Origin: Candidatus Trichorickettsia mobilis | Lineage (GTDB): Bacteria; Pseudomonadota; Alphaproteobacteria; Rickettsiales; Rickettsiaceae | Length of the DNA: 64,000 nt | Assembly (NCBI RefSeq): GCF_034366785.1 | Contig: NZ_CP112932.1 | Location: 682,001 to 746,000, forward strand | Direction: 5' to 3' | Shown: positions 44,918-55,685 of the stretch, piece after piece | Position numbering within the stretch: the first letter of the stretch is position 1 | How the letters are laid out: each line of letters begins with the position of its first letter | Notes under the pieces: model-generated | Database searches by the model: none | Seen by the model: the letters and a program-made list of their open reading frames with translations, nothing else | Told to the model about the DNA's origin: nothing | Made by a program: the position numbers and the translations under genes

Positions 44918-45826
44918 TTAATCTCCAGGAGTTTTATCGCTTTTGTCAGACAAAGGTTTTAATTCCACAATTTTTGGGTAGACTACAGTAAATTCGTAAT
45001 CTTTGAGATGTTCTAATAAAGCTATATTTAGCGTTCCCTTTACATATTCTGGGTTTTGAAATTGTGCTATATTACAATAAAAATTAATTAAGAATGTAAA
45101 TTGGTGGCTATCTATTTTGGTAAGATATATTTCTGTCTCATCAGTGTGTTGATGAGCAAATTCTAAGTTATCTATTACTGTTTTAAGAGCTCTAATAAAT
45201 TCTTGATAATTAAATTTGCTTGTTTTCGGAGTAGAAATTTCTACTTGATGTTTTATTGCACTATTAGTTAATGTCCAATTTACCAAGCTGTTTTGCATAA
45301 GTTTGCTGTTTGGTACTAATACTTCAACATTGGAAAATGTATTTAGTACAACACAGCGCGCTCCTACTGAAGTCACAGTGCCTAGCACTCCTTCCATTTC
45401 AACTATATCTCCTATTTTCAAAGGCCGCTCGATCATGATAATCAAGCTGCTAATGAAATTGCCGATTATTGATTGAGCACCGAGACCAATACCTATTGCA
45501 AGTGCGCCGCCTATAAATGCAAAAGTTTTGAGCGGAACATGAGCGATTTCTAAAATTGTTACGACATAAATACATAATGCCGTATATAATATAAGTTTTT
45601 CGATAGCATTGGCTGCATCTTTATCCGAATTAATTTTAGATTTTATGCAATTTTTTACATATTTTGAAAAATGTCCGGAATATTTAAATCCAGCCAAAAA
45701 AAGAGCTATCGCCATGATTATGTTAGATACTCTGACGCTATTACCTGATATTGTCAGTATAGTGTAGTGCCAAATTTCATGTAAATTCCTGCCAATAAGA
45801 TTCAGAATATTATATATTTCTTCCAT
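44918..45826 (-). CDS. Mechanosensitive ion channel, MscS family
   Basis: A 302-residue inner-membrane channel that opens under turgor. Three helices (about 27-47, 70-95, 100-130). The third, pore-lining one has the Gly/Ala-rich AFIGGALAIGIGLGAQSIIGNFISS. The conserved ERPLKIGDIVEMEGVLGTVTSVGARCVVLNTFSNVEVLVPNSKLM beta domain follows. It is convergent with glmM. Confidence 0.92.
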   Translation of the reverse strand: MEEIYNILNLIGRNLHEIWHYTILTISGNSVRVSNIIMAIALFLAGFKYSGHFSKYVKNCIKSKINSDKDAANAIEKLILYTALCIYVVTILEIAHVPLKTFAFIGGALAIGIGLGAQSIIGNFISSLIIMIERPLKIGDIVEMEGVLGTVTSVGARCVVLNTFSNVEVLVPNSKLMQNSLVNWTLTNSAIKHQVEISTPKTSKFNYQEFIRALKTVIDNLEFAHQHTDETEIYLTKIDSHQFTFLINFYCNIAQFQNPEYVKGTLNIALLEHLKDYEFTVVYPKIVELKPLSDKSDKTPGD

Positions 45827-46078
45827 AGTATTAATGTTTTGAATTATTTATTTTTATTAATTATGCTCTCCAAATTCACCATATTCTGAAAAATATTAAG
45901 GTAAACTAGGCTCTGTGAAGTTTTCCAAAAAATGCAATTTTTTTCTGATTAAAGCCAATAATAGAATTAAAAGATATTGAGCAGTGAAAAACGGAAAAAC
46001 ATAAATTGTAGTATGACAAATTTTTCTGGACTTACAAATATAATAATTATATAAGTTGAAAAGTCTTCAAAAAATTAA

Positions 46079-46155
46079 GGGTCTGTAGTTCAGTTGGTTA
46101 GAACGCACCGCTCATAACGGTGTTGTCGCAGGTTCAAGTCCTGCCGGACCCACCA
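46079..46155 (+). tRNA. tRNA with CAU anticodon (Ile2 or elongator Met)
   Basis: A 77-nt cloverleaf with encoded CCA: acceptor GGGTCTG / CGGACCC, D-arm AGTTCAGTTGGTTAGAAC, anticodon arm CACCG-CTCATAA-CGGTG with anticodon CAT, and T-arm CAGGTTCAAGTCCTG. A CAT anticodon can be elongator Met or, if C34 becomes lysidine, Ile for AUA codons; the body looks somewhat more like Ile2, but this is not certain. It does not look like initiator tRNA. Confidence 0.9.
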
Positions 46156-46191
46156 TTTAAGCTGCTCACCTCTTAAATTAATTTGCAGTAC

Positions 46192-47280
46192 ATGTTCAAT
46201 TATAGAACGCTATCTTTCTATATTTTCCAATTATATTATAGATCCTTTGGTATAATCAGTGGTATTCTAGTCGGTATGTTACTGTTATCGAACGCTTTTG
46301 ATATACTCCAAAGATTTAAATCAACTTATATACCATCTTCATTATTTTGGCGATTAATGTTATATAAAATACCTTATCTTATCAATGAGATCTCGGTATT
46401 AATAAGTTTTATTGCTATGCTTTTCTTTTTAAGAAGGATAACCAAATACAATGAATTGGTAATTATTTTGTGTAATGGTATACCGTTATGGCGATTGTTG
46501 TTGATTCCAATTATGGCAACGTTGTTATTAGGTATATTTATTATAACAGTAATAAATCCGTTGGGAATATATGGACTCATGAAATATGAGCAAATAGAAA
46601 CAAAATTAACTAAAAGAAAATATAATAATCTTACGATCTCTCAATTTGGGATTTTCTTTTTTGAAGAATATGATAATTCCAATCGCATTATTCAAACTAA
46701 ATCACTTAACCCAACAACTCATGAAATGCATGACGTAATAATGTTATTTGTTGATGATAGAAATCGTTTTATTAAAAGAATAGATGCTCCTCATGTTAAA
46801 TTAGACAATAACGTATTTCAATTAACAGAACCAAAGGTAATCACTAATAATACTACTGAAGCTTATGTAAATCTTGTAATTCCAACAAGTTTATCGATGA
46901 ATAGCTTAATCAATAGTTTTATTTCTCCTGAAATGATTTCATTTTGGGAATTGCCAACGGTAATTAACACTTTATTGAAGGCGGGATTGCCGGTGGTTAA
47001 TTATCAACTACACTATTATAAACAATTGTTTAAGCCATTAATGATGGCAGCTACAGCAATTTTATCGTGCTGCTTTCTGAGTTTAAGAACACGGGATAAT
47101 TCTCATAAAAAAATGGTAGTAAATGGAATTTTGTTGGGCTTTACATCTTATGCTGCAATGGAAATTATATTACGAATATTGGCTTATAATGGGCTTAAGC
47201 CTCTTCTTGCTGTATTATTACCTATTTGTTTAATGATATTTATTGGGAGCTTTATTATTTTACATTTATATGAAGCTTGA
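46192..47280 (+). CDS. lptG: LPS export permease LptG (YjgP/YjgQ family)
   Basis: Second membrane partner of the Lpt exporter, 362 residues. The N-terminal helices (about 12-35, 55-80, 98-125) carry the family segment RRITKYNELVIILCNGIPLWRLL. A periplasmic domain (about 130-270) and three C-terminal helices (about 275-362) follow. A TTG at 46183 also keeps the frame open, but the ATG at 46192 (MFNYRTLSFYIF) is preferred. It lies 36 bases after the CAU tRNA. The LptF/LptG distinction between this gene and the one at 20153 is by resemblance only. Confidence 0.82.
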   Translation: MFNYRTLSFYIFQLYYRSFGIISGILVGMLLLSNAFDILQRFKSTYIPSSLFWRLMLYKIPYLINEISVLISFIAMLFFLRRITKYNELVIILCNGIPLWRLLLIPIMATLLLGIFIITVINPLGIYGLMKYEQIETKLTKRKYNNLTISQFGIFFFEEYDNSNRIIQTKSLNPTTHEMHDVIMLFVDDRNRFIKRIDAPHVKLDNNVFQLTEPKVITNNTTEAYVNLVIPTSLSMNSLINSFISPEMISFWELPTVINTLLKAGLPVVNYQLHYYKQLFKPLMMAATAILSCCFLSLRTRDNSHKKMVVNGILLGFTSYAAMEIILRILAYNGLKPLLAVLLPICLMIFIGSFIILHLYEA

Positions 47281-48809
<1,529 letters not shown>

Positions 48810-48812
48810 ATT

Positions 48813-49715
48813 ATGGCAATACTTGCAAATAGAACCAGGTCTACAAATAATTTATTTGACTTTGTTCAATTTAGTATAATGATGGTAAAACGTCTTAATA
48901 TCATAATATTTATTGTTTTATCAATACATTTGTTATATTTTGCTGAAACCAAAAGTTTATCTAATATTGCGTTAGAAGCTACTGGACGTTGTATATCAGT
49001 TAGTCTAATGTTATATGAGCAAGTAATAAATCAAATTAATATAATTACAAGTAAGATAAAATACTTAAATGATATTGAATCGGAAAACATAGAATTAAAA
49101 TTGGAGATTGCTAGGCTAAAGACACAACAAAGTGACATGCAATCAATACGAATAGAAAATGTGATATTAAGAAAGTTGCTCTCAGTTGTAAAAGATATCG
49201 AATATCCCTACACTACAGCTAGATTACTTACTGTATCACTTACTCCATTTAGTCATACAGCAGTGGTAGGAGCGGGGCGGAATCACGGTATAGAGCTTGA
49301 TCAGATAGTCACAAATGGGGAGTGGTTGATTGGCAGAGTTGTGGATGTGAGCGATAGTTATGCAAAAGTAATATTAATAAGCGATGCTGATTCAAGAATT
49401 CCAGTAGTTAGCACAATCTCAAGAGAGAGAGGTATCTTAGCTGGAGGTAACGGTCTAATTAATATGGTGTATTTACAAAATAATCATATCATTCAAAAAG
49501 ATGAAAAGCTAGTGACATCTGGTGATGGAGCTGTCTATCCGCCAGGAATTGGGGTGGCTAAAATAGCTGCAATAAAACAAGAAAAGGTTATAGTAGAATC
49601 AGCGGTGAATTTACAGAAAACTGATTTTGTTACAATATACTCTAGAGGCTCTAAAGATGAATTTCTATTAAAATCTTCTGCTGATGATGCCAATCCAATT
49701 TTAAGGGAGCAATAG
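48813..49715 (+). CDS. mreC: Rod-shape-determining protein MreC
   Basis: A 300-residue bitopic protein that links MreB to the periplasmic cell-wall machinery. One N-terminal helix (about 25-47), a coiled coil (about 70-115, with YLNDIESENIELKLEIARLKTQQ) and a beta domain (about 120-285) with the typical GDGAVYPPGIGVAKI. The stop codon lies in the first bases of a family-B palindromic repeat. No mreD is recognisable next to it. Confidence 0.93.
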   Translation: MAILANRTRSTNNLFDFVQFSIMMVKRLNIIIFIVLSIHLLYFAETKSLSNIALEATGRCISVSLMLYEQVINQINIITSKIKYLNDIESENIELKLEIARLKTQQSDMQSIRIENVILRKLLSVVKDIEYPYTTARLLTVSLTPFSHTAVVGAGRNHGIELDQIVTNGEWLIGRVVDVSDSYAKVILISDADSRIPVVSTISRERGILAGGNGLINMVYLQNNHIIQKDEKLVTSGDGAVYPPGIGVAKIAAIKQEKVIVESAVNLQKTDFVTIYSRGSKDEFLLKSSADDANPILREQ

Positions 49716-49858
49716 ACCTCTCTCACAAGTTCAAACTTGAGAAAAAGGTTCGGAAGAGATGCACAATCTCGATCCACATATGTTTTGTGTATTTCAGATT
49801 ACAGTTGGATTAAAATACAAATTATCCGAAGAGGTAGAGTTTGTGAGAGAAATCTATT
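49711..49858. repeat. Palindromic element, family B (long copy, after mreC)
   Basis: AATAGACCTCTCTCACAAG (49711-49729) is matched by an inverse, TTTGTGAGAGAAATCTATT, ending at 49858, with a few mismatches. The end sequence AGACCTCT is as in 8427-8508, but the interior is longer. It provides the mreC stop codon. Confidence 0.7.
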
Positions 49859-50050
49859 GAACGCTAAATAGCACTTTAGTTTAGTTTGCTGAACAGTTTT
49901 CGTTTTACTCTGCAGAAGGCAAGTACTGCAGAGTATTAAATAATCACTTTCATTTAAATAATTTCTAGCAATTTAGATATAATTTATTAAAAATTTAGTA
50001 ATATTTATGTTTTTTAGAATTCAAATATTTCTTGACCCTGAGGTTGTTGT

Positions 50051-52093
50051 ATGAAAGATCAAGAAGCAATAGCGATAAATTTTCGTAATCAGATTATAAT
50101 TCCCAAAAGTCTGCAAGAAGATTTAGTTGAAGGATTATATCAGATTAATATAGGTGATCCGGTACATGAGCTAAATAATGAATTTTGTCGGTATTACAAA
50201 GCAACTAACATAGAAAATGACCAAGAATATTTTGCAATTATTTTCGAAAAGAATTTTATCCCCAATTTAGATATTTTTCAAATACTTAAGACCTCCAAGT
50301 TTGAAAGCTTAAATAAACTGATTACATATTCCATAGTTAAAATATCTTATACCAAATCTTATAATTTAGTAGCAATAGTAGAACAATATAATTTTAAGAA
50401 TAGTTTGGCTAACTATCTGGAGCAGAACGGCCCATTATCAGTAGATCAGATTGAGCATCGCTTAATTAGTAGTTTTACTACACTAATTAGTCAATGTGAG
50501 AGGATGAATATACCATGTGGAAATATTAATCCATCTAATATAATTATGTTAGATGATGGACAATTTTTATTACGAGAGCCAATTATATCGTATCTTCATT
50601 TTCATCAAACTGGTTGTTATGTTGCCCCTGAGCTAGTTGAATGTACTGAAGCTGGTCGTTTAGTATACGGCGTGGCAGCTGATATCTATTCATTGGGAGT
50701 TACGGTGTTTTATGCTCTAACAGGAAAACAGCCGTGGATTGATTATGAAAATGCTTATACATTTAATGAAGAACGTTTTGAACAATCAACCTTTAGATTG
50801 TTGGTAGGTAAACGTAAAATCTCAGAGCATTTTAGAGTATTTTTTAAATGGGTTTTAAATGATAATGCTGCTGCTAGATGGCAAACCAGGAATATATTTG
50901 AGTGGCTTTCTGGGTATATTCCTAAGGCTTCATTATTTGAAAAAATCAGCGAAAATACTAATCTTATTTCCTTTAATGGTCGTAATTATAGTAATTTAAA
51001 GTCTATAGCATATGCGATGTTTAATAACTGGGATGAAGCTTTGCAGTTTGTAGATGATGATAGATTATTGAAATGGGTACAACGGCATAATGTAAGCAGT
51101 GCTATAACAGAGGAATTGCAGGAATTATTAGGTAGTGAAAAATCCAACAAAGTGTTTGTTCATGGTAATGAACGTACCTGGAAATTGACAAAATTACTTT
51201 CAGTCATTGATCCACATGGTGGAATTAGGCAAGAGGGAATTGCGATATCAGCCGCTTCTATTCCGGTGGTCGTACATTATCTACATGCTAGAAATAGGAG
51301 ATCAGCAATAGATCAGATAGTGAGGATTATAAAAGAGCGTTATTGGCAAGTAAGTGATAATAAATTATCAGCTATGAATGTTAACGCAAACCTTGATGCT
51401 GAGTTAAAAAATATCAGTAAATTCTTTGCGCTTGTATCCCCAATATTTGGTTTAGAGCGTGTAGTTTATTCATTGAATTTTTATGCTATTTGTTTTAGTC
51501 CTATAGTAGTAAATGAGCATGTGATGAATTTATCAGAGCTATTAATAACTTTAAATGCGATTGCGGCTCAAATACCTGATAAATTTCATATTGATAGGCA
51601 TATCATTGCTTTTATGGCAGCTAAAATATCTCTTAAGCAGGAAACTGATATTAAAATTCTTAGTAACTTTCCTAAATTTTCTGAACATCATCTAATATAT
51701 GGTTTATGTATCCTAAGTGTTGCACAGCAACACGAACCGGATATTAATGTTTCTGATTTATGTAAAGTTATTACTGTTAAAGTGATAGAATTATTTAATG
51801 AACACTTGCATAACATTCAATTTAAACAAAAACTTGCGGCTACACTCACAGAAGACTCTATGACAGGTGATTTATCCAAGATAGTTGGGAGATTGAATAA
51901 TCAAACTGAATTTATTAATGATTATAATGGCTACTATAATGCTTGTAAAGAAGTTCAGCGCCTTAAAACTCAAATTCAGTTTTTGAAAATAGAAGATAGA
52001 ATTTTTGATCGAGCTATATTTTTAGGGCAAAAATTGACAGTGTTAGTTTCTTATGTGCTGTGTTTTATTGTAACAGTTATTTTAATAATATAA
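50051..52093 (+). CDS. Membrane-anchored pseudokinase-like protein
   Basis: A 680-residue protein with a degenerate eukaryotic-type protein kinase fold in its first 300 residues and one C-terminal membrane helix (about 658-680, VLVSYVLCFIVTVILII). Kinase features kept: a helical lobe with CYVAPELVE (APE motif), DIYSLGVTVFYALTGKQPW (subdomain IX) and a final arginine (AAARWQTRN). Catalytic features lost: HRDxKxxN is C156-G157-N158-I-N160-P-S-N, so Asp and Lys are both Asn, and no DFG is found (LLREP instead). The region from 300 to 650 is helical and unrecognised. As a tail-anchored scaffold it may be cell-shape or division related, given mreBC upstream. Confidence 0.75.
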   Translation: MKDQEAIAINFRNQIIIPKSLQEDLVEGLYQINIGDPVHELNNEFCRYYKATNIENDQEYFAIIFEKNFIPNLDIFQILKTSKFESLNKLITYSIVKISYTKSYNLVAIVEQYNFKNSLANYLEQNGPLSVDQIEHRLISSFTTLISQCERMNIPCGNINPSNIIMLDDGQFLLREPIISYLHFHQTGCYVAPELVECTEAGRLVYGVAADIYSLGVTVFYALTGKQPWIDYENAYTFNEERFEQSTFRLLVGKRKISEHFRVFFKWVLNDNAAARWQTRNIFEWLSGYIPKASLFEKISENTNLISFNGRNYSNLKSIAYAMFNNWDEALQFVDDDRLLKWVQRHNVSSAITEELQELLGSEKSNKVFVHGNERTWKLTKLLSVIDPHGGIRQEGIAISAASIPVVVHYLHARNRRSAIDQIVRIIKERYWQVSDNKLSAMNVNANLDAELKNISKFFALVSPIFGLERVVYSLNFYAICFSPIVVNEHVMNLSELLITLNAIAAQIPDKFHIDRHIIAFMAAKISLKQETDIKILSNFPKFSEHHLIYGLCILSVAQQHEPDINVSDLCKVITVKVIELFNEHLHNIQFKQKLAATLTEDSMTGDLSKIVGRLNNQTEFINDYNGYYNACKEVQRLKTQIQFLKIEDRIFDRAIFLGQKLTVLVSYVLCFIVTVILII

Positions 52094-52103
52094 TTTAAGT
52101 ATT

Positions 52104-52586
52104 ATGGCTCCACAACAACAGAATCCTGATGAAAGTAATTTCAAATTTGCAGCATCTTTTATCAAAGTCATAACTTTTGCTATAGCACTTTTTTTAATAG
52201 TAATATCAAGATATGCTTTTATATTTTTTTCTGCAGCAATGTTACCGACGATAATTGCACTTTTTTTTGATCGTCATACTCACAAATGTGCTTCTGCCAC
52301 GATTTGTACGTTTAATTTGATAGGAGCAATGCCATATTTAATAAGATTATGGGAAAGCCCATCAATTAATGCTATGGCAAAATTAGTAATTGCTGATGTA
52401 GATACATGGATGATTATATATGGAGCTGCATTTGTAGGTCAGCTCTTATATATGTCGATGCCTTTATTGATAGTAAGAGTGTATTCTGCGAAAGCTAGAG
52501 TACAAGCAAGCATTTTAGAGAAGAAACAAAAGCAACTTTGTGAAGAATGGGGAATTGTAGTGGATGAGCAAACCCCACCTAATTAA
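52104..52586 (+). CDS. Small membrane protein of unknown function
   Basis: A 160-residue protein with about four hydrophobic helices (roughly 20-40, 42-58, 65-85 and 105-127) and polar ends (MAPQQQNPDESN; EKKQKQLCEEWGIVVDEQTPPN). Family not recognised. It begins 10 bases after the pseudokinase gene on the same strand, so the two are probably made together and may act together. Confidence 0.7.
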   Translation: MAPQQQNPDESNFKFAASFIKVITFAIALFLIVISRYAFIFFSAAMLPTIIALFFDRHTHKCASATICTFNLIGAMPYLIRLWESPSINAMAKLVIADVDTWMIIYGAAFVGQLLYMSMPLLIVRVYSAKARVQASILEKKQKQLCEEWGIVVDEQTPPN

Positions 52587-52593
52587 GCTTTGT

Positions 52594-53358
52594 CTAGGCT
52601 CTTAGATTGATAATTTCATTTATTGAATTAGCGATGATTTCTAGATCAATTGAGCGTGCAAGACGATGATCAGCATCTTTAACGAGTTTAAGTACGATAG
52701 TATCGCCTGCAATTTTTTCCATAAGTTTTACTGAAATATGATAAGGTACGTCTAAGTCTTTTAGTCCATGAATTAGATGCGTTGGGCAATCAATGGCAAT
52801 GGTTTTTTTATTTAGTAGTAAATGACTTCTGGCTTCATGAACTAGTTTGTAACTAATTGGGTACTTTGTGTCGCAGCAGCTACCACTAACCTCTAATACT
52901 CCATCTTTTTGCATTTTTGTTTGCTGTACTAAAGGTAATTTTTTCCAAATTAATTCTTCGGTAAAATCTGGAGCAGCGCTTATGCAAATGATACCAAGTA
53001 AGTTATGAGTATTTTTGATTGCTTGCAGCAAGCTAAGCCAGCCACCCATGCTTGAACCTATTAAAACTATTGAGCCTGTCACTAATTTATTTAAAATCAT
53101 TTCAAGGCCACTCATCCAGGAGCTGATAGTTTGTTCAGTAAAATTTCCGGAGGAGTTACCATGACCGAAATTATCAAATCTGATAAAATTATATCCAGCT
53201 TTTATGCAGTAGTTTTCAAGGTATAATGCTTTAGTGCCATGCATATCACTCATTAGGCCATGCAGAAAAATTATAGTAATAGTGTTTTTTTGATTGCTTT
53301 TAATCTGATTATAGACAATAAATTGAGAATCATCAGTATCGTTATATATTTTTCTCAT
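52594..53358 (-). CDS. Alpha/beta hydrolase
   Basis: A 254-residue serine hydrolase fold: oxyanion region IIFLHGLMSDMHGTKA (about 28-43), FDNFGHGNSSGNF, nucleophile elbow GSSMGGW (about 101-107), acid in GLKDLDVPY and the catalytic histidine in DADHRLAR near the end. The substrate is unknown. The gene resembles short alphaproteobacterial hydrolases of the BAAT/YqiA kind. It is divergent from the glycosyltransferase gene 19 bases away. Confidence 0.88.
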   Translation of the reverse strand: MRKIYNDTDDSQFIVYNQIKSNQKNTITIIFLHGLMSDMHGTKALYLENYCIKAGYNFIRFDNFGHGNSSGNFTEQTISSWMSGLEMILNKLVTGSIVLIGSSMGGWLSLLQAIKNTHNLLGIICISAAPDFTEELIWKKLPLVQQTKMQKDGVLEVSGSCCDTKYPISYKLVHEARSHLLLNKKTIAIDCPTHLIHGLKDLDVPYHISVKLMEKIAGDTIVLKLVKDADHRLARSIDLEIIANSINEIINLRA

Positions 53359-53377
53359 AATTTCACGTTGAATAACA

Positions 53378-54547
53378 ATGTCTGTGCCGGTTAATAATAA
53401 TCATCCAGAATATCATAAAAAAACTATCTTACAAGTACTACCATCATTAGTATCAGGTGGAGTTGAGCGTGGTACGATAGAATTAGCAAGAAAATTAAAA
53501 GAATTGAATTATGGTTCACTAGTAGTATCGGCAGGTGGACCATTACTAGAACAATTAAAAGAACTTGATATTCCTCACATCAAGTTAGACGTAGACAGCA
53601 AAAATCCATTAAGAATTAAAGCTAATGCCAAAAATTTGGAACAGATAATTAAAGACTATAATGTTGATCTGGTGCATGCAAGATCACGAGCTCCAGCATG
53701 GAGCTGCTATATGGCAACACGTTCCACTAATGCTAAGTTCATAACTACTTTTCATGGAATTTATAATATTTCAGGAATGTTTAAAAAATACTATAATAGT
53801 ATCATGACTAAGGGTGAGGTAGTTATTGCCGTGTCTAACTTTGTTAAACAGCATATTTTACAAAATTACGATATTGATGAAGATAAGATCAGGATAATAT
53901 ATCGTGGTGTTGATCCAAATTATTTTACGCAAGCTAACATTAGTGATGAATTATTGTTAAAATTTAAAAATAAATATCGTGTCCCCAAATCAATACCGGT
54001 AATCTTATTACCAGCAAGGATGACCGAGTGGAAAGGCCATATAAATCTAATTGAAGCATTAAATAAAATTAAACATCTGGATTTTTATTGTTTAATGGTA
54101 GGTGATTTATCGAAGCATCCAGCATTTGCCAAAAAAGTGATGGATCGAATTACCGAACTCAAATTACAGACTAAAATTCAGATATTTGGTAATGAGTTGG
54201 ATATGCTGGGGTTATACGGGATAGCAGATCTGGTACTATCAACATCAATCGAACCAGAAGCTTTTGGGCGAACAATTATTGAAGGCCAGTCCATGGAAAA
54301 GTTAGTAATAGCTACCAATATCGGCGGTGCAGCTGAAACTATTATTGATGGCGTTAGTGGTTATCACGTCAAACCCAACAATATTGATGATTTAGCAGAC
54401 AAGATTCAACATTGTTTAGCCATATTAGGCAGTAATCAAGCTAAAGAGCTAACGGCTTACGCTAGACAATCAGTGTTAGATAATTTTTCTCTTAAGTCAA
54501 TGTTGAATAAGACCTTGAGTATATATGACGAAGTATATACTTGGTGA
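53378..54547 (+). CDS. Glycosyltransferase family 4
   Basis: A 389-residue GT-B retaining glycosyltransferase, probably in LPS or capsule assembly. The N-terminal Rossmann domain begins ILQVLPSLVSGGVERGTIELARKL. The C-terminal domain has PARMTEWKGHINLIEAL and the donor-binding EPEAFGRTIIEGQSMEK. The last residues (VYTW) and stop come from a family-C repeat (TATACTTGGTGA), as in lptF. It is followed by nested repeats and another glycosyltransferase. Confidence 0.9.
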   Translation: MSVPVNNNHPEYHKKTILQVLPSLVSGGVERGTIELARKLKELNYGSLVVSAGGPLLEQLKELDIPHIKLDVDSKNPLRIKANAKNLEQIIKDYNVDLVHARSRAPAWSCYMATRSTNAKFITTFHGIYNISGMFKKYYNSIMTKGEVVIAVSNFVKQHILQNYDIDEDKIRIIYRGVDPNYFTQANISDELLLKFKNKYRVPKSIPVILLPARMTEWKGHINLIEALNKIKHLDFYCLMVGDLSKHPAFAKKVMDRITELKLQTKIQIFGNELDMLGLYGIADLVLSTSIEPEAFGRTIIEGQSMEKLVIATNIGGAAETIIDGVSGYHVKPNNIDDLADKIQHCLAILGSNQAKELTAYARQSVLDNFSLKSMLNKTLSIYDEVYTW

Positions 54548-54575
54548 TTCTTGCGGATTGCGGTGTCGTCATTTA
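54536..54575. repeat. Family C repeat fragment, cut by a family A element
   Basis: TATACTTGGTGATTCTTGCG and what follows (GGATTGCGGTGTCGTCATTT) match the left 45 bases of the full family-C element after rpsO, with few changes. The match stops where family A begins (AGAGCCTGTC at 54575). No right arm remains. Confidence 0.75.
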
Positions 54576-54723
54576 GAGCCTGTCAGATCAGTAGATATAA
54601 GAGAGGAAGTTTTAGGAAAAACGAAGTCGAGTACCCGTAAGCAGTCTTTTGGTTTGTTTCGGAACTTCGCCTGCGTTTTGAGTGAGCAAAATTACCTCTT
54701 ATATCACTGATCTGACAGGCTCT
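54575..54723. repeat. Palindromic element, family A (copy 3)
   Basis: A 149-bp element starting AGAGCCTGTCAGATCAGTAG and ending with its inverse (CTGATCTGACAGGCTCT). It is nearly identical to copy 2 at 25832-25979. It lies between two glycosyltransferase genes. Confidence 0.85.
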
Positions 54724-54731
54724 AAGAATAA

Positions 54732-55547
54732 ATGGTTGTTTCAGCTAAATATCACGGAGCGTGTGTGGCAAAAATTTCTGGATTTATTATCGTAAAGAAT
54801 GAAGCGTCTAGAATTACTAATGCAATAAATAGTATTAAGAAGATAGTAGATGAAATTATAGTTATTGATAGTGGCAGTACTGATGATACTGTAAGAATTG
54901 CTGAATCATTAGGTGCCAAGGTAGTGTTCAATGAATGGCCTGGTTATGTCAAACAAAAGGCTTTTGGCGAAGGTTTGTGTAAGCATCAGTGGATCTTGAA
55001 TATTGACGCAGATGAAGAGCTATCAGTGGAATTGCAAGATGAAATCGCGTTTATTTTTAGCTCAAATATACAAGAGCGTTACTATGCATATCAGATTAAT
55101 TTTGTAATCCTTCATCGTAATGATCTGAAGCCCAGATTGTTTGCTCCAGCCAATAAATTTATTAGAATATATAATCGTGCGTTTTGTAGTTTTGCTAATA
55201 CACTTAAGTCTACTACCCATGATGCAGTGTTGTTCAATGATGGCGTTAGTTCTAGCAATATGGTATATGATCTAAATGCTATAGCTTTTCATAGATCAGG
55301 TACATCAATTACTCAGCTCGTTGATAAAGCCAATTTTTATTCTACAGAACAGGCAAAAGATATGCTGTTAATCGGTAGAAATCCTGCAATAATCAGAATT
55401 GTTTTTGAAATGTGCTTCTGGTTTTTAAAAGCATTTTTTATCAGAAGATATTTTGTATTTGGTTTTGATGGATTTGTAGATTCGGTAATTTTTGCTTTCG
55501 CACGCTTTATTAGATTAGCTAAGGCCAGGGAGCTTAACAGGAAATAA
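54732..55547 (+). CDS. Glycosyltransferase family 2 (LPS core, WaaE/KdtX-like)
   Basis: A GT-A fold glycosyltransferase of up to 271 residues. Motifs: SGFIIVKNEASRITNAINSI, the Asp-rich VIDSGSTDDTV, and NIDADEELS (DxD metal site). Relatives add sugars such as heptose or glucose to the LPS inner core. Two starts are possible: ATG 54732, or GTG 54765 five bases after GGAG at 54756-54759. The second gives 260 residues and a more typical N-terminus (AKISGFIIVKN). Confidence 0.88.
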   Translation: MVVSAKYHGACVAKISGFIIVKNEASRITNAINSIKKIVDEIIVIDSGSTDDTVRIAESLGAKVVFNEWPGYVKQKAFGEGLCKHQWILNIDADEELSVELQDEIAFIFSSNIQERYYAYQINFVILHRNDLKPRLFAPANKFIRIYNRAFCSFANTLKSTTHDAVLFNDGVSSSNMVYDLNAIAFHRSGTSITQLVDKANFYSTEQAKDMLLIGRNPAIIRIVFEMCFWFLKAFFIRRYFVFGFDGFVDSVIFAFARFIRLAKARELNRK

Positions 55548-55685
55548 AAATATCTTATGGGATTCTGAATAAATTCAGGATGACGGCGTTGTTATTTTTG
55601 ACTTCCTTTGTCTACTTACTTAACAAAGAACACTCTCAAGAGCATGGTATATATACTTTCAATATAATCAACATTTGGTAATAAG

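Noticed and set aside
54525-54710. Small forward frame of 61 codons
   Set aside because: Made entirely of the family C and A palindromic repeats; no ribosome binding site or conservation argument.
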